From: Olleya sediminilitoris | GTDB taxonomy: Bacteria; Bacteroidota; Bacteroidia; Flavobacteriales; Flavobacteriaceae | NCBI RefSeq assembly: GCF_016785945.1 | Contig: NZ_JAEMEF010000005.1 | Span: forward strand, 62,001 to 126,000 | DNA length: 64,000 nucleotides | Direction: 5' to 3' | Shown here: positions 35,718 through 45,485 of the stretch, piece by piece | Numbering within the stretch: the stretch's first letter is position 1 | How the letters are laid out: every line of letters starts with the position of its first letter | Notes under the pieces: generated by a model | What the model saw: the letters and a program-made list of their open reading frames with translations, nothing else | Database searches by the model: none | What the model was told of the DNA's origin: nothing | Program-made: the position numbers and the translations under genes

Positions 35718-35868
35718 TTTTAATAAGGTTGATTTTTCAACTTTCAAGTTACTTAAAATCTATTTTGGTAAATGTGATAGATTTGTTAAAACTTATAGCA
35801 AATTTTATTGTCAATTAATAGTTAGTTATTATGCATGCATAATTAAATAGTGTAATTTGTGAAATCTT

Positions 35869-35876
35869 TATTTTTG
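35869..35876 (+). promoter_or_regulatory. Promoter -7 box TATTTTTG for fabH
   Basis: Match to TAnnTTTG about 72 bp upstream of the fabH ATG. No well-spaced -33 TTTG was found, so the call is moderate. Confidence 0.45.
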
Positions 35877-35947
35877 AAAGCATTAAATTGCGAAACTATT
35901 TGCTTTAGTGATAAAAGAAGCAATAGCATTAATAAAAATATAATTAA

Positions 35948-36958
35948 ATGTATAATTCAAAAATTATTGGTTTAGGTAAGTATGTGCCTGACAACGTTGT
36001 GACTAATGAAGATTTATCCAAAATGATGGATACTAATGATGAGTGGATTACAGAACGTACTGGAATTAAGGAAAGACGTTGGGTAAAAGAAGGCTCTGGT
36101 GACACCACTGCTACAATGGGTGTAAAAGCTGCTAAACAAGCAATTGAACGTGCTGGAATAGATAAGGATGATATTGATTTTATCATTTTTGCAACCCTAA
36201 GTCCTGACATGTATTTTCCTGGTCCAGGAGTGCAAGTACAACATGCTTTAGGTATTAAAACGGTTGGAGCCTTGGATGTACGTAACCAATGTTCTGGTTT
36301 TATATATGCATTATCTGTAGCAGATAATTTTATTAAAACTGGTATGTATAAAAACATATTAGTTATTGGTAGCGAGCTGCATTCTCATGGTTTGGATAAA
36401 ACTACAAGAGGTCGTGGTGTTACAGTAATTTTTGGAGATGGAGCAGGAGCAGCAATTTTAACAAGAGAAGAAGATACTACTAAAGGAGTTTTATCCACAC
36501 ACTTACATAGTCAAGGTGAACATGCAGAAGAATTAGTGTTGGTTGCACCAGGAATGGGAAAGCGTTGGGTTAATGATATTATTGCTGATAATGATCCTAA
36601 TGACGAAAGCTATTTTCCGCATATGAATGGTCAGTTTGTATTTAAAAATGCAGTTGTTCGTTTTAGTGAAGTGATAATGGAAGGTTTAGTTAAAAACAAA
36701 ATGGGTAAAGATGCTATTGATATGCTAATACCTCATCAAGCAAATTTACGTATTGCACAATTTATACAAAAGAAATTTGAATTAACAGATGACCAAGTGT
36801 ATAATAACATTATGCGTTATGGTAATACAACTGCAGCATCTATACCAATAGCTTTGACTGAAGCTTGGGAAGAAGGTAAAATAAAGGAAGGCGACAATGT
36901 TGTGTTGGCTGCTTTTGGTAGTGGTTTTACTTGGGGAAGTGCTATTATTAAATGGTAA
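35948..36958 (+). CDS. fabH: 3-oxoacyl-ACP synthase III
   Basis: Condenses acetyl- or branched acyl-CoA with malonyl-ACP to begin fatty-acid synthesis, 336 aa. The thiolase-fold triad is intact: Cys115 in NQCSGF, His about 263 in IPHQAN and Asn in YGNTTAAS. Like other bacteroidal FabH it probably prefers branched-chain primers. It is monocistronic here, away from other fab or plsX genes, so it may be one of several FabH-like enzymes in the genome and a specialised variant cannot be excluded. Confidence 0.93.
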   Translation: MYNSKIIGLGKYVPDNVVTNEDLSKMMDTNDEWITERTGIKERRWVKEGSGDTTATMGVKAAKQAIERAGIDKDDIDFIIFATLSPDMYFPGPGVQVQHALGIKTVGALDVRNQCSGFIYALSVADNFIKTGMYKNILVIGSELHSHGLDKTTRGRGVTVIFGDGAGAAILTREEDTTKGVLSTHLHSQGEHAEELVLVAPGMGKRWVNDIIADNDPNDESYFPHMNGQFVFKNAVVRFSEVIMEGLVKNKMGKDAIDMLIPHQANLRIAQFIQKKFELTDDQVYNNIMRYGNTTAASIPIALTEAWEEGKIKEGDNVVLAAFGSGFTWGSAIIKW

Positions 36959-36991
36959 TTAATTACAAGACTTAATAATATTTTATATAAT

Positions 36992-37027
36992 TAAAAAAGC
37001 CAAACACAATTTTGTGTTTGGCTTTTT
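36992..37027. terminator. Intrinsic terminator of fabH
   Basis: GCCAAACACAA pairs with TTGTGTTTGG(G)C, with one bulged G, between A and T tracts. Confidence 0.85.
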
Positions 37028-37225
37028 CTATTAACTAACTAACTATTTAACTTAACTATATAAATCTGTTGGTTTTTTGTGAAGACTAATTCAAATAAAA
37101 ATAAAAACGATTTACTGTTTTGTTACTATTAAGACGCCTAAAATTGAATTTTATTACGCTGATTATCAGTATTTAACGTTATTTTAACATTAGCTTGTTT
37201 AATTACCAAATAATGTGTTAAAAAT
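37028..37225. other. Intergenic region between two terminators, nothing recognised
   Basis: About 200 bp of AT-rich sequence between the convergent fabH and outer-membrane receptor genes. No ORF or structured element stands out. Confidence 0.6.
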
Positions 37226-37257
37226 AAAAACCCAAAGTTGATCAGACTTTGGGTTTT
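37226..37257 (-). terminator. Intrinsic terminator of the outer-membrane receptor gene
   Basis: AAAACCCAAAGT pairs with ACTTTGGGTTTT around TGATCAG; A tract upstream gives a U tract on the minus strand. Confidence 0.85.
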
Positions 37258-37337
37258 CTTTATCTAGCAACTAACCTAAACACTAACCATCAACTGTTTT
37301 GTTAGCAACTAAATAGCCTCTAGAAGGTATTTTTATA

Positions 37338-39782
37338 TTACATAAATCCGCCTCCAGATTTAGTATCATTATCTCTTTGTTTTCTTGATTTTGCTCTGTA
37401 GTTTCCTCCTCCAAAGCGGTAAGATAAACGTCCAGAAATTTGTTGACTTTCCCAATTAAAACGTCCAACTTGTACATAAGGTGTCTTACCTTCAAATTGT
37501 GCATACATAGTATCAAAAATGTCATTGTAGCTTAAGCTAAAGCTTGCTTTACCTTGTAAGAAGCTGTAACGCATCCCTAAATTTACCATAAACATGTCAT
37601 TAGTTTCAAACTGTATGTTTTTGTTTTTTCCACTATACATTCCAAAAGCAGATAGACTTAAAGCTTTAGTTACTTTAAAATTATTAAAAGCCCTAACATT
37701 CCACATAACATTATCTACTTGTACAGTATTTAAAACAATGTTTTGATTACTATCAAAAGATTCGGCTACACTTTTTTGAGTTTGAGAAAATAAATCGAAA
37801 CTAGCATTAACACTCCACCATTTAGTAGGTCTGTAGTTTGATGATAACTCAACTCCGTAAGCAGATGAGTTGTCAAAGTTTAAGTTTGTAAAAATTAAAC
37901 GATTTGTATCTGTTCTATCAATAAGTATGGCTTGTTGTATCTCGTCTTCAATAATTCTGTAAAATACACCAGCAGTAATGCTTCCGTTTTCTAATTGTCT
38001 TGTGTAATTAGTTTCAATAGAGTTTGTAAATTGTGGACGTAACTCTTGATTTCCAAACTGAGAAATTAATGGTGTGTTCCATTCAGGTAAAGGATTAACT
38101 TGACCAATTCCTGGACGATCTACACGTCTGCTGTAATTTACCTGAAACGAGTTTTTGTCTGAAGGAGAATACGTTACAAAAGCCGAAGGGTATAACTTAA
38201 AATAATCATTGTCAAACGGAATATTAGTTTGCTCATTAGATTGTAAATCTTCTTTAAAAGCTTCTGAGTTTACCGTTACATTTTCAGCACGTAAACCAAC
38301 TTGGTAACTCCATTTGTCTAATGTTTTACCGTATGTTGCATAAGCAGAATAAATGTCTCTTGTGTAATCAAAAGTTGTGGTTGTAGGTATGTAATCTCCA
38401 TTTTGATTGGTCTCTCTTGCATCAGATTGATAGTAAATATTGGTATTAAATAATCGTGCTTGAAGTCCAACTTCTAATTTTGCAGTTTCAGATAAAGGGT
38501 TGCTGTAGTCTAAGTTAATAGTACTACTTTTTCGATCTGTATCTGTATCTTCAATAAAATTAGGACGTTGTGAGCTAAAAAAGTTATTTCGTGTAAAGGC
38601 TAAACCATTATAAGTGTTGTGATCGACTTCTAATTCAATATTATGTCCTTCATCATTAAAATCATGCTTGTAATTAAAATTATATTGTTGTGAATCATTT
38701 TCGTTATCACTTCTTGTGTATTGACTTTCGTTTAAAGACGCATCAAATAAATAGTTTATACTTGAGTCTACGTCAACCCATCCATTAAATATATTTTGAT
38801 TTGTAAATACTGAAATAGTGTTTTTATCATCTAAATAATAATCCAAGCCTACTTTAAATAAATGAGATTTGTTATTGTTTAAAATTTCAAAATTTTGATT
38901 AATATTTTGTTCAATTCTATTGATTTCTCCAAAATTGAAATTTTTTGTAACACTGTTATTATATGATCCATAAACGTTAAACTTTCCGTTTCTATAATTG
39001 GCATCAATAGAGCTATTAAATTTAGCTTCCACATCATGAGATAACCCTATGTTTAGGTTTCCGTTAAAACCAATTTTTGTATTTTTATGTAATACAATAT
39101 TTATAATTCCGCTCATTCCTTCAGGATTATACTTAGCAGAAGGATTTGTAATTAGTTCAATACTTTTAATAGAAGACGAAGGGATTTGTTTTAGTAACTG
39201 TTCGGCAGGAATATTAGATAATTTTCCATCTACCATTACACGTACATTTTGGTTACCTCGCAAACTAATAGATCCTGTCTGTTGGTCCACACTTACAGAT
39301 GGTAAGTTGTTCATGATCTCGCTAGCTGTAGCACCTGCAGTTTGCAAGTCTTTACCAATGGTAATAACTTTACGATCAACTTTTTGTTGTATAGTTGAGG
39401 TTTCAGCAACAATCGTTACTTCATCCAAACTTGTTGCAGCTTCTTCAAGATTTATAGTTCCTAAATCTATTTTTTTATTGTCTTTAGAGATGATAATAGT
39501 TTTGGTTTGTGATAAAAATCCAAGATATTCAATACTAACAATGTGTATTCCGACTGGTATTTGGTTTACTTCAAATTGACCGTCATTATTTGTGATACCT
39601 CCAGTAATTAAATTGTTTTTAGAGTCCTTAATAATTATATTTACATAAGGTAAGGGTTGGTTTAAAGTTACGTCTAATACAGTACCAGTAACAGTTCCGA
39701 TTTTTGGTTTGACATTAGGTTGGTTTTGAGATTGCATGCTAAAGGCTACCAATAGACATACGATGGTGAATAGTTTTTTCAT
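37338..39782 (-). CDS. TonB-dependent-receptor-like outer-membrane beta-barrel protein
   Basis: An 814-aa outer-membrane protein. Signal peptide (KKLFTIVCLLVAFSMQSQ), carboxypeptidase-like regulatory domain (GTVTGTVLDVTLNQPLPYVN to VSIEYLGF, residues about 30-95), plug domain (IMNNLPSVSVDQQTGSISLRG, KSIELITNPSAKYNPEGMSG) and a long beta barrel. It belongs to the bacteroidal outer-membrane beta-barrel group without an obvious TonB box or SusD partner, so the ligand (metal chelate or peptide) is unknown. The C-terminus ends in a glycine/charged tail rather than the usual aromatic residue, with YRFGG about 25 residues earlier. Confidence 0.88.
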   Translation of the reverse strand: MKKLFTIVCLLVAFSMQSQNQPNVKPKIGTVTGTVLDVTLNQPLPYVNIIIKDSKNNLITGGITNNDGQFEVNQIPVGIHIVSIEYLGFLSQTKTIIISKDNKKIDLGTINLEEAATSLDEVTIVAETSTIQQKVDRKVITIGKDLQTAGATASEIMNNLPSVSVDQQTGSISLRGNQNVRVMVDGKLSNIPAEQLLKQIPSSSIKSIELITNPSAKYNPEGMSGIINIVLHKNTKIGFNGNLNIGLSHDVEAKFNSSIDANYRNGKFNVYGSYNNSVTKNFNFGEINRIEQNINQNFEILNNNKSHLFKVGLDYYLDDKNTISVFTNQNIFNGWVDVDSSINYLFDASLNESQYTRSDNENDSQQYNFNYKHDFNDEGHNIELEVDHNTYNGLAFTRNNFFSSQRPNFIEDTDTDRKSSTINLDYSNPLSETAKLEVGLQARLFNTNIYYQSDARETNQNGDYIPTTTTFDYTRDIYSAYATYGKTLDKWSYQVGLRAENVTVNSEAFKEDLQSNEQTNIPFDNDYFKLYPSAFVTYSPSDKNSFQVNYSRRVDRPGIGQVNPLPEWNTPLISQFGNQELRPQFTNSIETNYTRQLENGSITAGVFYRIIEDEIQQAILIDRTDTNRLIFTNLNFDNSSAYGVELSSNYRPTKWWSVNASFDLFSQTQKSVAESFDSNQNIVLNTVQVDNVMWNVRAFNNFKVTKALSLSAFGMYSGKNKNIQFETNDMFMVNLGMRYSFLQGKASFSLSYNDIFDTMYAQFEGKTPYVQVGRFNWESQQISGRLSYRFGGGNYRAKSRKQRDNDTKSGGGFM

Positions 39783-39884
39783 TGTTTTGATTGATTATTT
39801 GATTGATGTTTGGTTATGTTATAAAGACGTCACAATTGTCAATCTGTTACTGTAAAAAATCGTTTTATTAAAACTTTAACATTT

Positions 39885-40247
39885 ATGAATAAAAAAACAT
39901 TGGTTCTAGGAGCTTCCTTAAAACTTGACAGATATAGCAACATTGCATTACGCAAATTGGTTAATTATAACCATAGTACAGTTGCTTTTGGGATGAAAGC
40001 AGGACAGGTAGAAGGCGTTACTATTGACACTCAATTACAACAATATCAAGATTTAGATACAATAACGTTATATCTTAATCCGACACGTCAAAAAGAATAT
40101 TATGATTATATAATTGGTTTAAATCCAAAGCGAGTCATTTTTAATCCAGGCACAGAAAACCCTGAATTATATCAATTATTAACAGCTAATGGTATAGATT
40201 ATGAAGTCGCCTGTACTTTAGTATTACTATCTACAAATCAGTATTAG
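39885..40247 (+). CDS. CoA-binding-domain protein
   Basis: A 120-aa Rossmann-fold protein of the CoA-binding (YccU-like) family: TLVLGASLKLDRYSNIALRK at the N-terminus and KRVIFNPGTENPELYQLL near residue 85. Family members may bind CoA, NAD or related nucleotides; no specific reaction is known. The last 17 bp overlap the 3' end of the convergent symporter gene. Confidence 0.82.
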   Translation: MNKKTLVLGASLKLDRYSNIALRKLVNYNHSTVAFGMKAGQVEGVTIDTQLQQYQDLDTITLYLNPTRQKEYYDYIIGLNPKRVIFNPGTENPELYQLLTANGIDYEVACTLVLLSTNQY

Positions 40248-41718
40248 GTGTCGCTTTCGTGGAAATTAAATACAGACCTAAACATGTTATTAGTCCGTTT
40301 AACGGAAGGATTTCCCAATGGAATGCATATTGTCCAATAAAACTATCCGGAAAGTTTCCAGGTAGTTCTGTGATTATATAAGTAATTATAATTGAAGCTA
40401 GGCCAACAATCCATGCAAATTGGTCTTTAATACTACGTTTGCTAAGTATACCAAAAGCAAATAAACCCAATAATGGACCATAAGTAAAGGTAGCAAACTT
40501 AAAAAGGTTGTTTACAACGCTACCTTCAAGTTCATTAAAAATAACAACAACAATAATTAAAAGTAAAGATACACCAATGTGTACTTTTTTACGTAAAGGT
40601 TTTTGTTCCGTTTTAGGCAGTTTTTCAATATTTAAAAAATCTACAGAAAAAGACGTTGTTAGCGACGTTAAAGCGCTATCTGCACTGCTATAAGCAGCAG
40701 CAATTAGTCCAATTAAAAAAGTGATTTGTAACCCAAGACCCAAACCTTGATTCATGGCTATTTCTGGAAATAACAAATCCGTACGCGTTTTGCCATCAAC
40801 AACAGGAATTGAAACACCAAACTGCTCGGCATAAATAAATAGTAAAGCACCTAACGATAAAAATATAATATTTACAAAAACCAATAAAACAGACATGCTA
40901 AACATGTTTTTTTTAGCATCCGAAGGGTTTTTACAAGTTAAGTTTTTTTGCATCATGTCTTGGTCTAAACCAGTCATTGCAATGGTTATAAAAATACCAC
41001 CAATAAAATATTTCCAGAAGTATATTTTACTATTAACGTCATCAAAAAATAGCACTTGACTTTTTGCAGCAAAAGCCTCTTGACTAAAAATGGTTGCAAT
41101 AGACCAATCAAGTTTATTTACAATTAAAACAATAGCAACAATAACACAAGTTAACATAGCTAATGTTTGTAATGTGTCTGTCCAAACAATAGTTTTAATA
41201 CCACCACGATTAGTATATAACCAGATTAGTAATATAGAGATTACAACGGTTAACCAAAACGGAACGCCTAATGCTTCAAAAACTATATATTGCATTGCTA
41301 AAGCTACTAGAAACAGTCTAAAAGCTGCACCTGTAACTCGTGATAATAAAAAGAAAAAAGCACCTGTTTTGTAACTTGTAGTGCCAAAACGTTGTTCTAA
41401 ATATTGGTAAATGGACGTAACATTTAGTTTGTAGTATAATGGTAGTAATACTAGTAGTACAACCAGATAACCAACAAAAAAACCAAGCACACCTTGCATG
41501 TAAGCAAACTGTTGACCTTCAATTAAACCAGGAACAGATATAAATGTAACACCAGATAATGAAGCGCCAATCATACCAAAAGCAACAACATACCAAGGTG
41601 ATTGTTTATTTCCTTTAAAAAACACATCGTTAGAATCGTCTTTACCAGTAAAATAAGAGATTAATATTAGCACACCAAAGTAAGCAGCTATTAATAAAAG
41701 GATCTGTATTGAAGTCAT
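40231..41718 (-). CDS. Sodium:solute symporter family protein
   Basis: An inner-membrane SSS-family transporter, 495 aa, with about 13 hydrophobic segments (IQILLLIAAYFGVLILISYF at the N-terminus onward) and the family signatures GASLSGVTFISVPG near residue 50 and GLIAAAYSSADSALTSLTTS near 320, where Na+-binding residues lie. Uses the sodium gradient to import an organic solute, such as a sugar, nucleoside or proline; the substrate is not predictable. The ATG at 41718 is preferred over 41739, which adds seven codons with no family support. Its 3' end overlaps the CoA-binding gene by 17 bp. Confidence 0.88.
   Translation of the reverse strand: MTSIQILLLIAAYFGVLILISYFTGKDDSNDVFFKGNKQSPWYVVAFGMIGASLSGVTFISVPGLIEGQQFAYMQGVLGFFVGYLVVLLVLLPLYYKLNVTSIYQYLEQRFGTTSYKTGAFFFLLSRVTGAAFRLFLVALAMQYIVFEALGVPFWLTVVISILLIWLYTNRGGIKTIVWTDTLQTLAMLTCVIVAIVLIVNKLDWSIATIFSQEAFAAKSQVLFFDDVNSKIYFWKYFIGGIFITIAMTGLDQDMMQKNLTCKNPSDAKKNMFSMSVLLVFVNIIFLSLGALLFIYAEQFGVSIPVVDGKTRTDLLFPEIAMNQGLGLGLQITFLIGLIAAAYSSADSALTSLTTSFSVDFLNIEKLPKTEQKPLRKKVHIGVSLLLIIVVVIFNELEGSVVNNLFKFATFTYGPLLGLFAFGILSKRSIKDQFAWIVGLASIIITYIITELPGNFPDSFIGQYAFHWEILPLNGLITCLGLYLISTKATPNTDL
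40252..40265 (+). repeat. Copy of the dispersed CGCTTTCGCGGAAA-like motif
   Basis: CGCTTTCGTGGAAA, one base from the consensus, inside the 3' coding end of the symporter. Confidence 0.45.
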
Positions 41719-41843
41719 AGTTTTTATTTGTGAAGCCAAAATACAAAATTAGTATGTACAAGCTTTATTAAGATTTGTAAAACGTGTTTTAAATTTTTTG
41801 AATGGATGATTAAAATAAATTCGAAAACTAGCATCAAATACAT

Positions 41844-41851
41844 TAATTTTG
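41844..41851 (+). promoter_or_regulatory. Promoter -7 box TAATTTTG for recR
   Basis: Exact match to TAnnTTTG, only 6 bp upstream of ATG 41858. The upstream TTG at 41849 lies inside the box, so the ATG is the true start. Confidence 0.65.
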
Positions 41852-41857
41852 CAGCTT

Positions 41858-42475
41858 ATGGAATTTTCATCAAAACTTCTTGAAAACGCAGTTAACGAGA
41901 TCTCGCAATTACCAGGTATTGGTAAGCGTACAGCATTGCGTTTAGCCTTACATTTATTACGTCAACCCAAAGAGCATACCCATAATTTAAGTAATGCTTT
42001 ATTAAATATGGTCAACGATTTAAAATTATGTAAATCTTGTAATAATATAAGCGATAACGATTTATGCGACATTTGTGCTAACTCATTACGTAAGGATGAT
42101 GTAATTTGTGTGGTTGAAGATATAAGAGATGTAATGGCTATAGAGAATACAGCGTCTCATAAAGGTTTGTATCATGTTTTAGGCGGAAAAATATCACCTA
42201 TGGATGGAGTAGGTCCACATGATTTAAACATAAATAGTTTGGTTCAAAAAGTAAAAGAAGGTAAGGTAAAAGAGCTTATTTTTGCTTTAAGCCCAACTAT
42301 GGAAGGAGATACAACCAATTTTTATATCTATAAGCAAATCAAAGATTATAGCATTCAAACCTCTACAATAGCAAGAGGAATCTCTGTTGGAGACGAGCTA
42401 GAGTATGCGGACGAAATTACCTTAGGACGTAGTATTTTAAACCGTATTCCGTTTGAATCTTCATTAAAATTATAA
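41858..42475 (+). CDS. recR: Recombination mediator RecR
   Basis: Works with RecF/RecO to load RecA on gapped DNA. The 205-aa product has the helix-hairpin-helix [17 protein letters not shown] (about residues 10-26), the four-Cys zinc finger [16 protein letters not shown] (about 55-70), the Toprim domain ([26 protein letters not shown]) and the Walker-like C-terminus. The start is fixed by the promoter. It is followed 7 bp later by a glycosyltransferase gene, a pairing often seen in this group. Confidence 0.97.
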   Translation: MEFSSKLLENAVNEISQLPGIGKRTALRLALHLLRQPKEHTHNLSNALLNMVNDLKLCKSCNNISDNDLCDICANSLRKDDVICVVEDIRDVMAIENTASHKGLYHVLGGKISPMDGVGPHDLNINSLVQKVKEGKVKELIFALSPTMEGDTTNFYIYKQIKDYSIQTSTIARGISVGDELEYADEITLGRSILNRIPFESSLKL

Positions 42476-42482
42476 GCCATTA

Positions 42483-43580
42483 ATGAAGCTATCCGTAATT
42501 ATCATAAATTATAACGTACGCCATTTTCTAGAGTTATGCTTACAAAGTGTTGAAGCAGCAATAACAAACCTAGATGCCGAAATAATTGTAGTAGACAATA
42601 ACTCTCAGGACAATAGTTGTAAAATGGTATTGCAAAAGTTTCCGGAAGTAAAACTCATTCAAAACAATCAAAATTTAGGATTTTCAAAAGGAAATAATAT
42701 AGGTGCACAACAAGCTAAAGGAGAGTATTTATGTATTCTAAATCCAGATACTGTTGTTCCAGAAGACTGTTTTGAAGAGTTGTTTGATTTTTCAAAAATT
42801 AAAAATCAATTAGGTCTTTTTGCTTGCAGGTTAATAGATGGTAGTGGTAGTTTTCTACCAGAAAGTAAGCGTCATATTCCGACACCAAAAGTGGCTTTAA
42901 AAAAAATGATTGGTTTGGATAAAAGCTACTATGTAACTAGTATTAAACCCAACTCTACAGGTATTTCGCCAATTTTAGTTGGTGCTTTTATGATGGTTAA
43001 AAAAGACTTATATCAAGAAGTGGGAGGTTTTGACGAAGACTATTTTATGTATGGTGAAGATATAGATTTATCATATAAAATATTCAATTCTGGTCATGAT
43101 AATATGTATTATGGTCCAATAAAAGTGATTCATTTTAAAGGAGAAAGTACTTTAAAAGATGCTAATTATGCTAAACGCTTTTATGGAGCCATGCAAATTT
43201 TTTACAAAAAGCATTTCAAACGCAATATTTTGTTTGATAGTCTAGTTTGGTTAGGTATAAAAACCGTTAAAATTTTAAAAAATAACACTTTCGCGGAAAT
43301 AAAGCCAGCTGTAAATCATGTGTTGGTTTCCAACCGAAACTACAAAGCATTAAATGCTAAGTACAATAATACATTGCAAATTGTTTCAGAAGTAGTACCA
43401 TTTAAAAAAAACACACAAGTAATTTTAGACGCTAACTATTTAAGTTTTAAAACAATAATCGAAACGCTTGCAAATTCTGAAAAAAATAAAAATATAACCT
43501 TTAGAATTATTCCAAAAAGTTCTAATTTTATGCTCGGAAGTGATTCCGCAAAAAGTAGGGGTGAAGTGCTTCACTTTTAA
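42483..43580 (+). CDS. Family 2 glycosyltransferase
   Basis: A 365-aa GT-A fold enzyme. The N-terminal nucleotide-sugar domain shows LSVIIINYNVRHFLELCL, IIVVDNNSQDNS, NLGFSKGNNIGAQ and the metal-binding LNPDT, then FDEDYFMYGEDIDLSYKIF. It has the form of a rhamnosyl-like transferase. The last 100 residues (after about 265) form a separate alpha/beta segment ending in FRIIPKSSNFMLGSDSAKSR. Product is probably a cell-surface glycan. It is cotranscribed with recR. Confidence 0.88.
   Translation: MKLSVIIINYNVRHFLELCLQSVEAAITNLDAEIIVVDNNSQDNSCKMVLQKFPEVKLIQNNQNLGFSKGNNIGAQQAKGEYLCILNPDTVVPEDCFEELFDFSKIKNQLGLFACRLIDGSGSFLPESKRHIPTPKVALKKMIGLDKSYYVTSIKPNSTGISPILVGAFMMVKKDLYQEVGGFDEDYFMYGEDIDLSYKIFNSGHDNMYYGPIKVIHFKGESTLKDANYAKRFYGAMQIFYKKHFKRNILFDSLVWLGIKTVKILKNNTFAEIKPAVNHVLVSNRNYKALNAKYNNTLQIVSEVVPFKKNTQVILDANYLSFKTIIETLANSEKNKNITFRIIPKSSNFMLGSDSAKSRGEVLHF
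43286..43299 (+). repeat. Copy of the dispersed CGCTTTCGCGGAAA-like motif
   Basis: CACTTTCGCGGAAA, one base from the consensus, inside the glycosyltransferase coding sequence. Confidence 0.45.
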
Positions 43581-43674
43581 GATATTGTAAAATGATGCAT
43601 AATAAGTAGTAAAAACGCTTATTATTTATTAATTTTGCAATTCAACACATTAAAAAGACTATTAGATTATTAAT

Positions 43675-44988
43675 ATGGCAAGATTTGAACTTAAGTTACC
43701 AAAAATGGGAGAAAGCGTTGCAGAAGCAACAATTACTTCATGGTTAAAAGAAGTTGGAGATACTATTGAAGCAGATGAGGCAGTTTTAGAAATTGCAACA
43801 GACAAAGTAGATAGTGAAGTACCAAGTGAAGTTGATGGTGTTTTAGTAGAAATACTATTTAACGCTGACGACGTTGTACAAGTTGGTCAAACCATAGCAA
43901 TTATTGAAACCGATGGTGATACTGCCTCAGCAACTGAAGCACCTAAAACCGAAACTAAAACAGAAGCAGCTCCTGTTGCTGCTCAAGAAGTAACAAAATC
44001 TTTAGAAACAGCTAAAGATAGTGTTGCGCCAATAACATCTAATGACGATCGTTTTTATTCGCCATTAGTAAAAAATATGGCAAAAGAAGAAGGTATTGCG
44101 CAATCAGAATTAGACGCAATAACTGGAACAGGTAAAGATGGTCGTGTGACTAAAAATGATATGATTGCTTATCTAAAAGATAGAGGTAATCAACCAGTAA
44201 AAGCTCAAGCAGCGCCAAGTGCGACTACAGCTAAGACTACTGCACCAGCACCAAAAGCAACACCAATTGCTGTTTCTGGTGAAGATGAGATTATTGAGTT
44301 AACCAGAATGGGTAAACTAATATCGCATCACATGGTACAATCTGTACAAACTAGTGCGCATGTGCAAAGTTTTATAGAAGCTGATGTTACAAATATTTGG
44401 AATTGGCGTAAAAAAGTTAAAGATGGTTTTGCAAAGCGCGAAGGTCAAAACTTAACTTTTACACCAATATTTATGGAAGCTATAGCAAAAGCGTTGCGTG
44501 ACTTCCCGATGATGAATATTTCATTACAAGGTGATACAATCATAAAAAAGAAAAATATTAATCTAGGTATGGCTGCAGCTTTACCAGACGGTAATTTAAT
44601 TGTACCTGTAATTAAAAATGCAGATCAATTAAATCTAGTTGGTATGACAAAGCAAGTTAATGATTTAGCTGGACGTGCTAGAGAAGGTAAATTAGCACCA
44701 GATGATATACAAGGCGGAACGTACACTGTAACCAATGTAGGTACGTTTGGAAGTATTATGGGTACGCCAATTATTAATCAACCTCAAGTTGGTATTCTAG
44801 CTTTAGGAGCAATACGTAAAGTACCTGCTGTAATCGAAACTCCAGAAGGTGACTTTATCGGAATCCGTTACAAAATGTATCTGTCACACAGTTACGACCA
44901 TAGGGTTGTTAATGGTGCACTGGGTGGACAATTTGTTAAAGCTGTTAAAGATTATTTAGAAGCTTGGGATAAAAACAGAGAGATCTAA
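43675..44988 (+). CDS. 2-oxo acid dehydrogenase E2 (dihydrolipoamide acyltransferase)
   Basis: The E2 core of a 2-oxo acid dehydrogenase complex, 437 aa. Domains: lipoyl domain with Lys44 in EIATDKVDSEVP; Ala/Pro/Thr-rich linker; peripheral subunit-binding domain (PLVKNMAKEEGIAQ, GKDGRVTKNDM, residues about 130-165); linker; catalytic domain from about 200 to the end. The acyltransferase motif reads SYDHRVVNGALGG, i.e. HxxxNG rather than the usual HxxxDG, so the acid residue is changed. A branched-chain or pyruvate-type complex is likely; no E1/E3 gene is adjacent. Preceded by a promoter region and followed by a terminator. Confidence 0.9.
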   Translation: MARFELKLPKMGESVAEATITSWLKEVGDTIEADEAVLEIATDKVDSEVPSEVDGVLVEILFNADDVVQVGQTIAIIETDGDTASATEAPKTETKTEAAPVAAQEVTKSLETAKDSVAPITSNDDRFYSPLVKNMAKEEGIAQSELDAITGTGKDGRVTKNDMIAYLKDRGNQPVKAQAAPSATTAKTTAPAPKATPIAVSGEDEIIELTRMGKLISHHMVQSVQTSAHVQSFIEADVTNIWNWRKKVKDGFAKREGQNLTFTPIFMEAIAKALRDFPMMNISLQGDTIIKKKNINLGMAAALPDGNLIVPVIKNADQLNLVGMTKQVNDLAGRAREGKLAPDDIQGGTYTVTNVGTFGSIMGTPIINQPQVGILALGAIRKVPAVIETPEGDFIGIRYKMYLSHSYDHRVVNGALGGQFVKAVKDYLEAWDKNREI

Positions 44989-45008
44989 ACAACAAAACGT
45001 TATATATT

Positions 45009-45041
45009 AAAAAAGCACAATCTTAGGATTGTGCTTTTTTT
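45009..45041. terminator. Intrinsic terminator of the E2 gene
   Basis: AAAAAAGCACAATC, loop TTAG, GATTGTGCTTTTTT; A and T tracts on both sides make it usable in both directions. Confidence 0.9.
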
Positions 45042-45071
45042 ATTTAAAATTTACTTTTAGGTTTGTAATGG

Positions 45072-45482
45072 TTAATCTAAAATATGTAAATCTCTTTTAA
45101 TTCTTTGTTCAGTAGGTCTTAATAATGCCATGTATACTATTAATAATATTCCAAATACGATAAATTCTGGAAATATTATTAGTATAATAAATGCAGCTCC
45201 TTCAAGTATGGCATAGCGTACAATGGTAGCACTTTGATAGGCAACTAGTTTTTGTTTTAAGCTTAAATTACTTTCAATTTTAGAAACCAATCTTTTAAAT
45301 AGTAGGTTGCTAAGTAAAAATGCAACAATTGGTATGGCTAAATAAATCATGTTTTCATTATTAATTTCAGGCATTTTTAATTGACTAAAGTCAGATAGGT
45401 TGCCTAAAAAAAAGTATGCCATTATTATACCGACTACTAATGCTATATGGATGATTTTAAAAATTTTTAATTGTTCTTGCAT
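45072..45482 (-). CDS. Four-helix membrane protein of unknown function
   Basis: A 136-aa protein with four predicted membrane helices (IHIALVVGIIMAYFFLG; MIYLAIPIVAFLLSNLLF; YAILEGAAFIILIIF; VFGILLIVYMALL) and a basic C-terminus. Not recognised beyond a small conserved flavobacterial membrane protein. Its start is 3 bp after the stop of the OmpA-type lipoprotein gene on the same strand, so they are likely one transcript. Confidence 0.7.
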   Translation of the reverse strand: MQEQLKIFKIIHIALVVGIIMAYFFLGNLSDFSQLKMPEINNENMIYLAIPIVAFLLSNLLFKRLVSKIESNLSLKQKLVAYQSATIVRYAILEGAAFIILIIFPEFIVFGILLIVYMALLRPTEQRIKRDLHILD

Positions 45483-45485
45483 GTT

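Noticed and set aside
37283-37525. 80-codon minus-strand frame at the 3' end of the outer-membrane receptor gene
   Set aside because: It overlaps the receptor coding sequence in another frame on the same strand and shows no family features.
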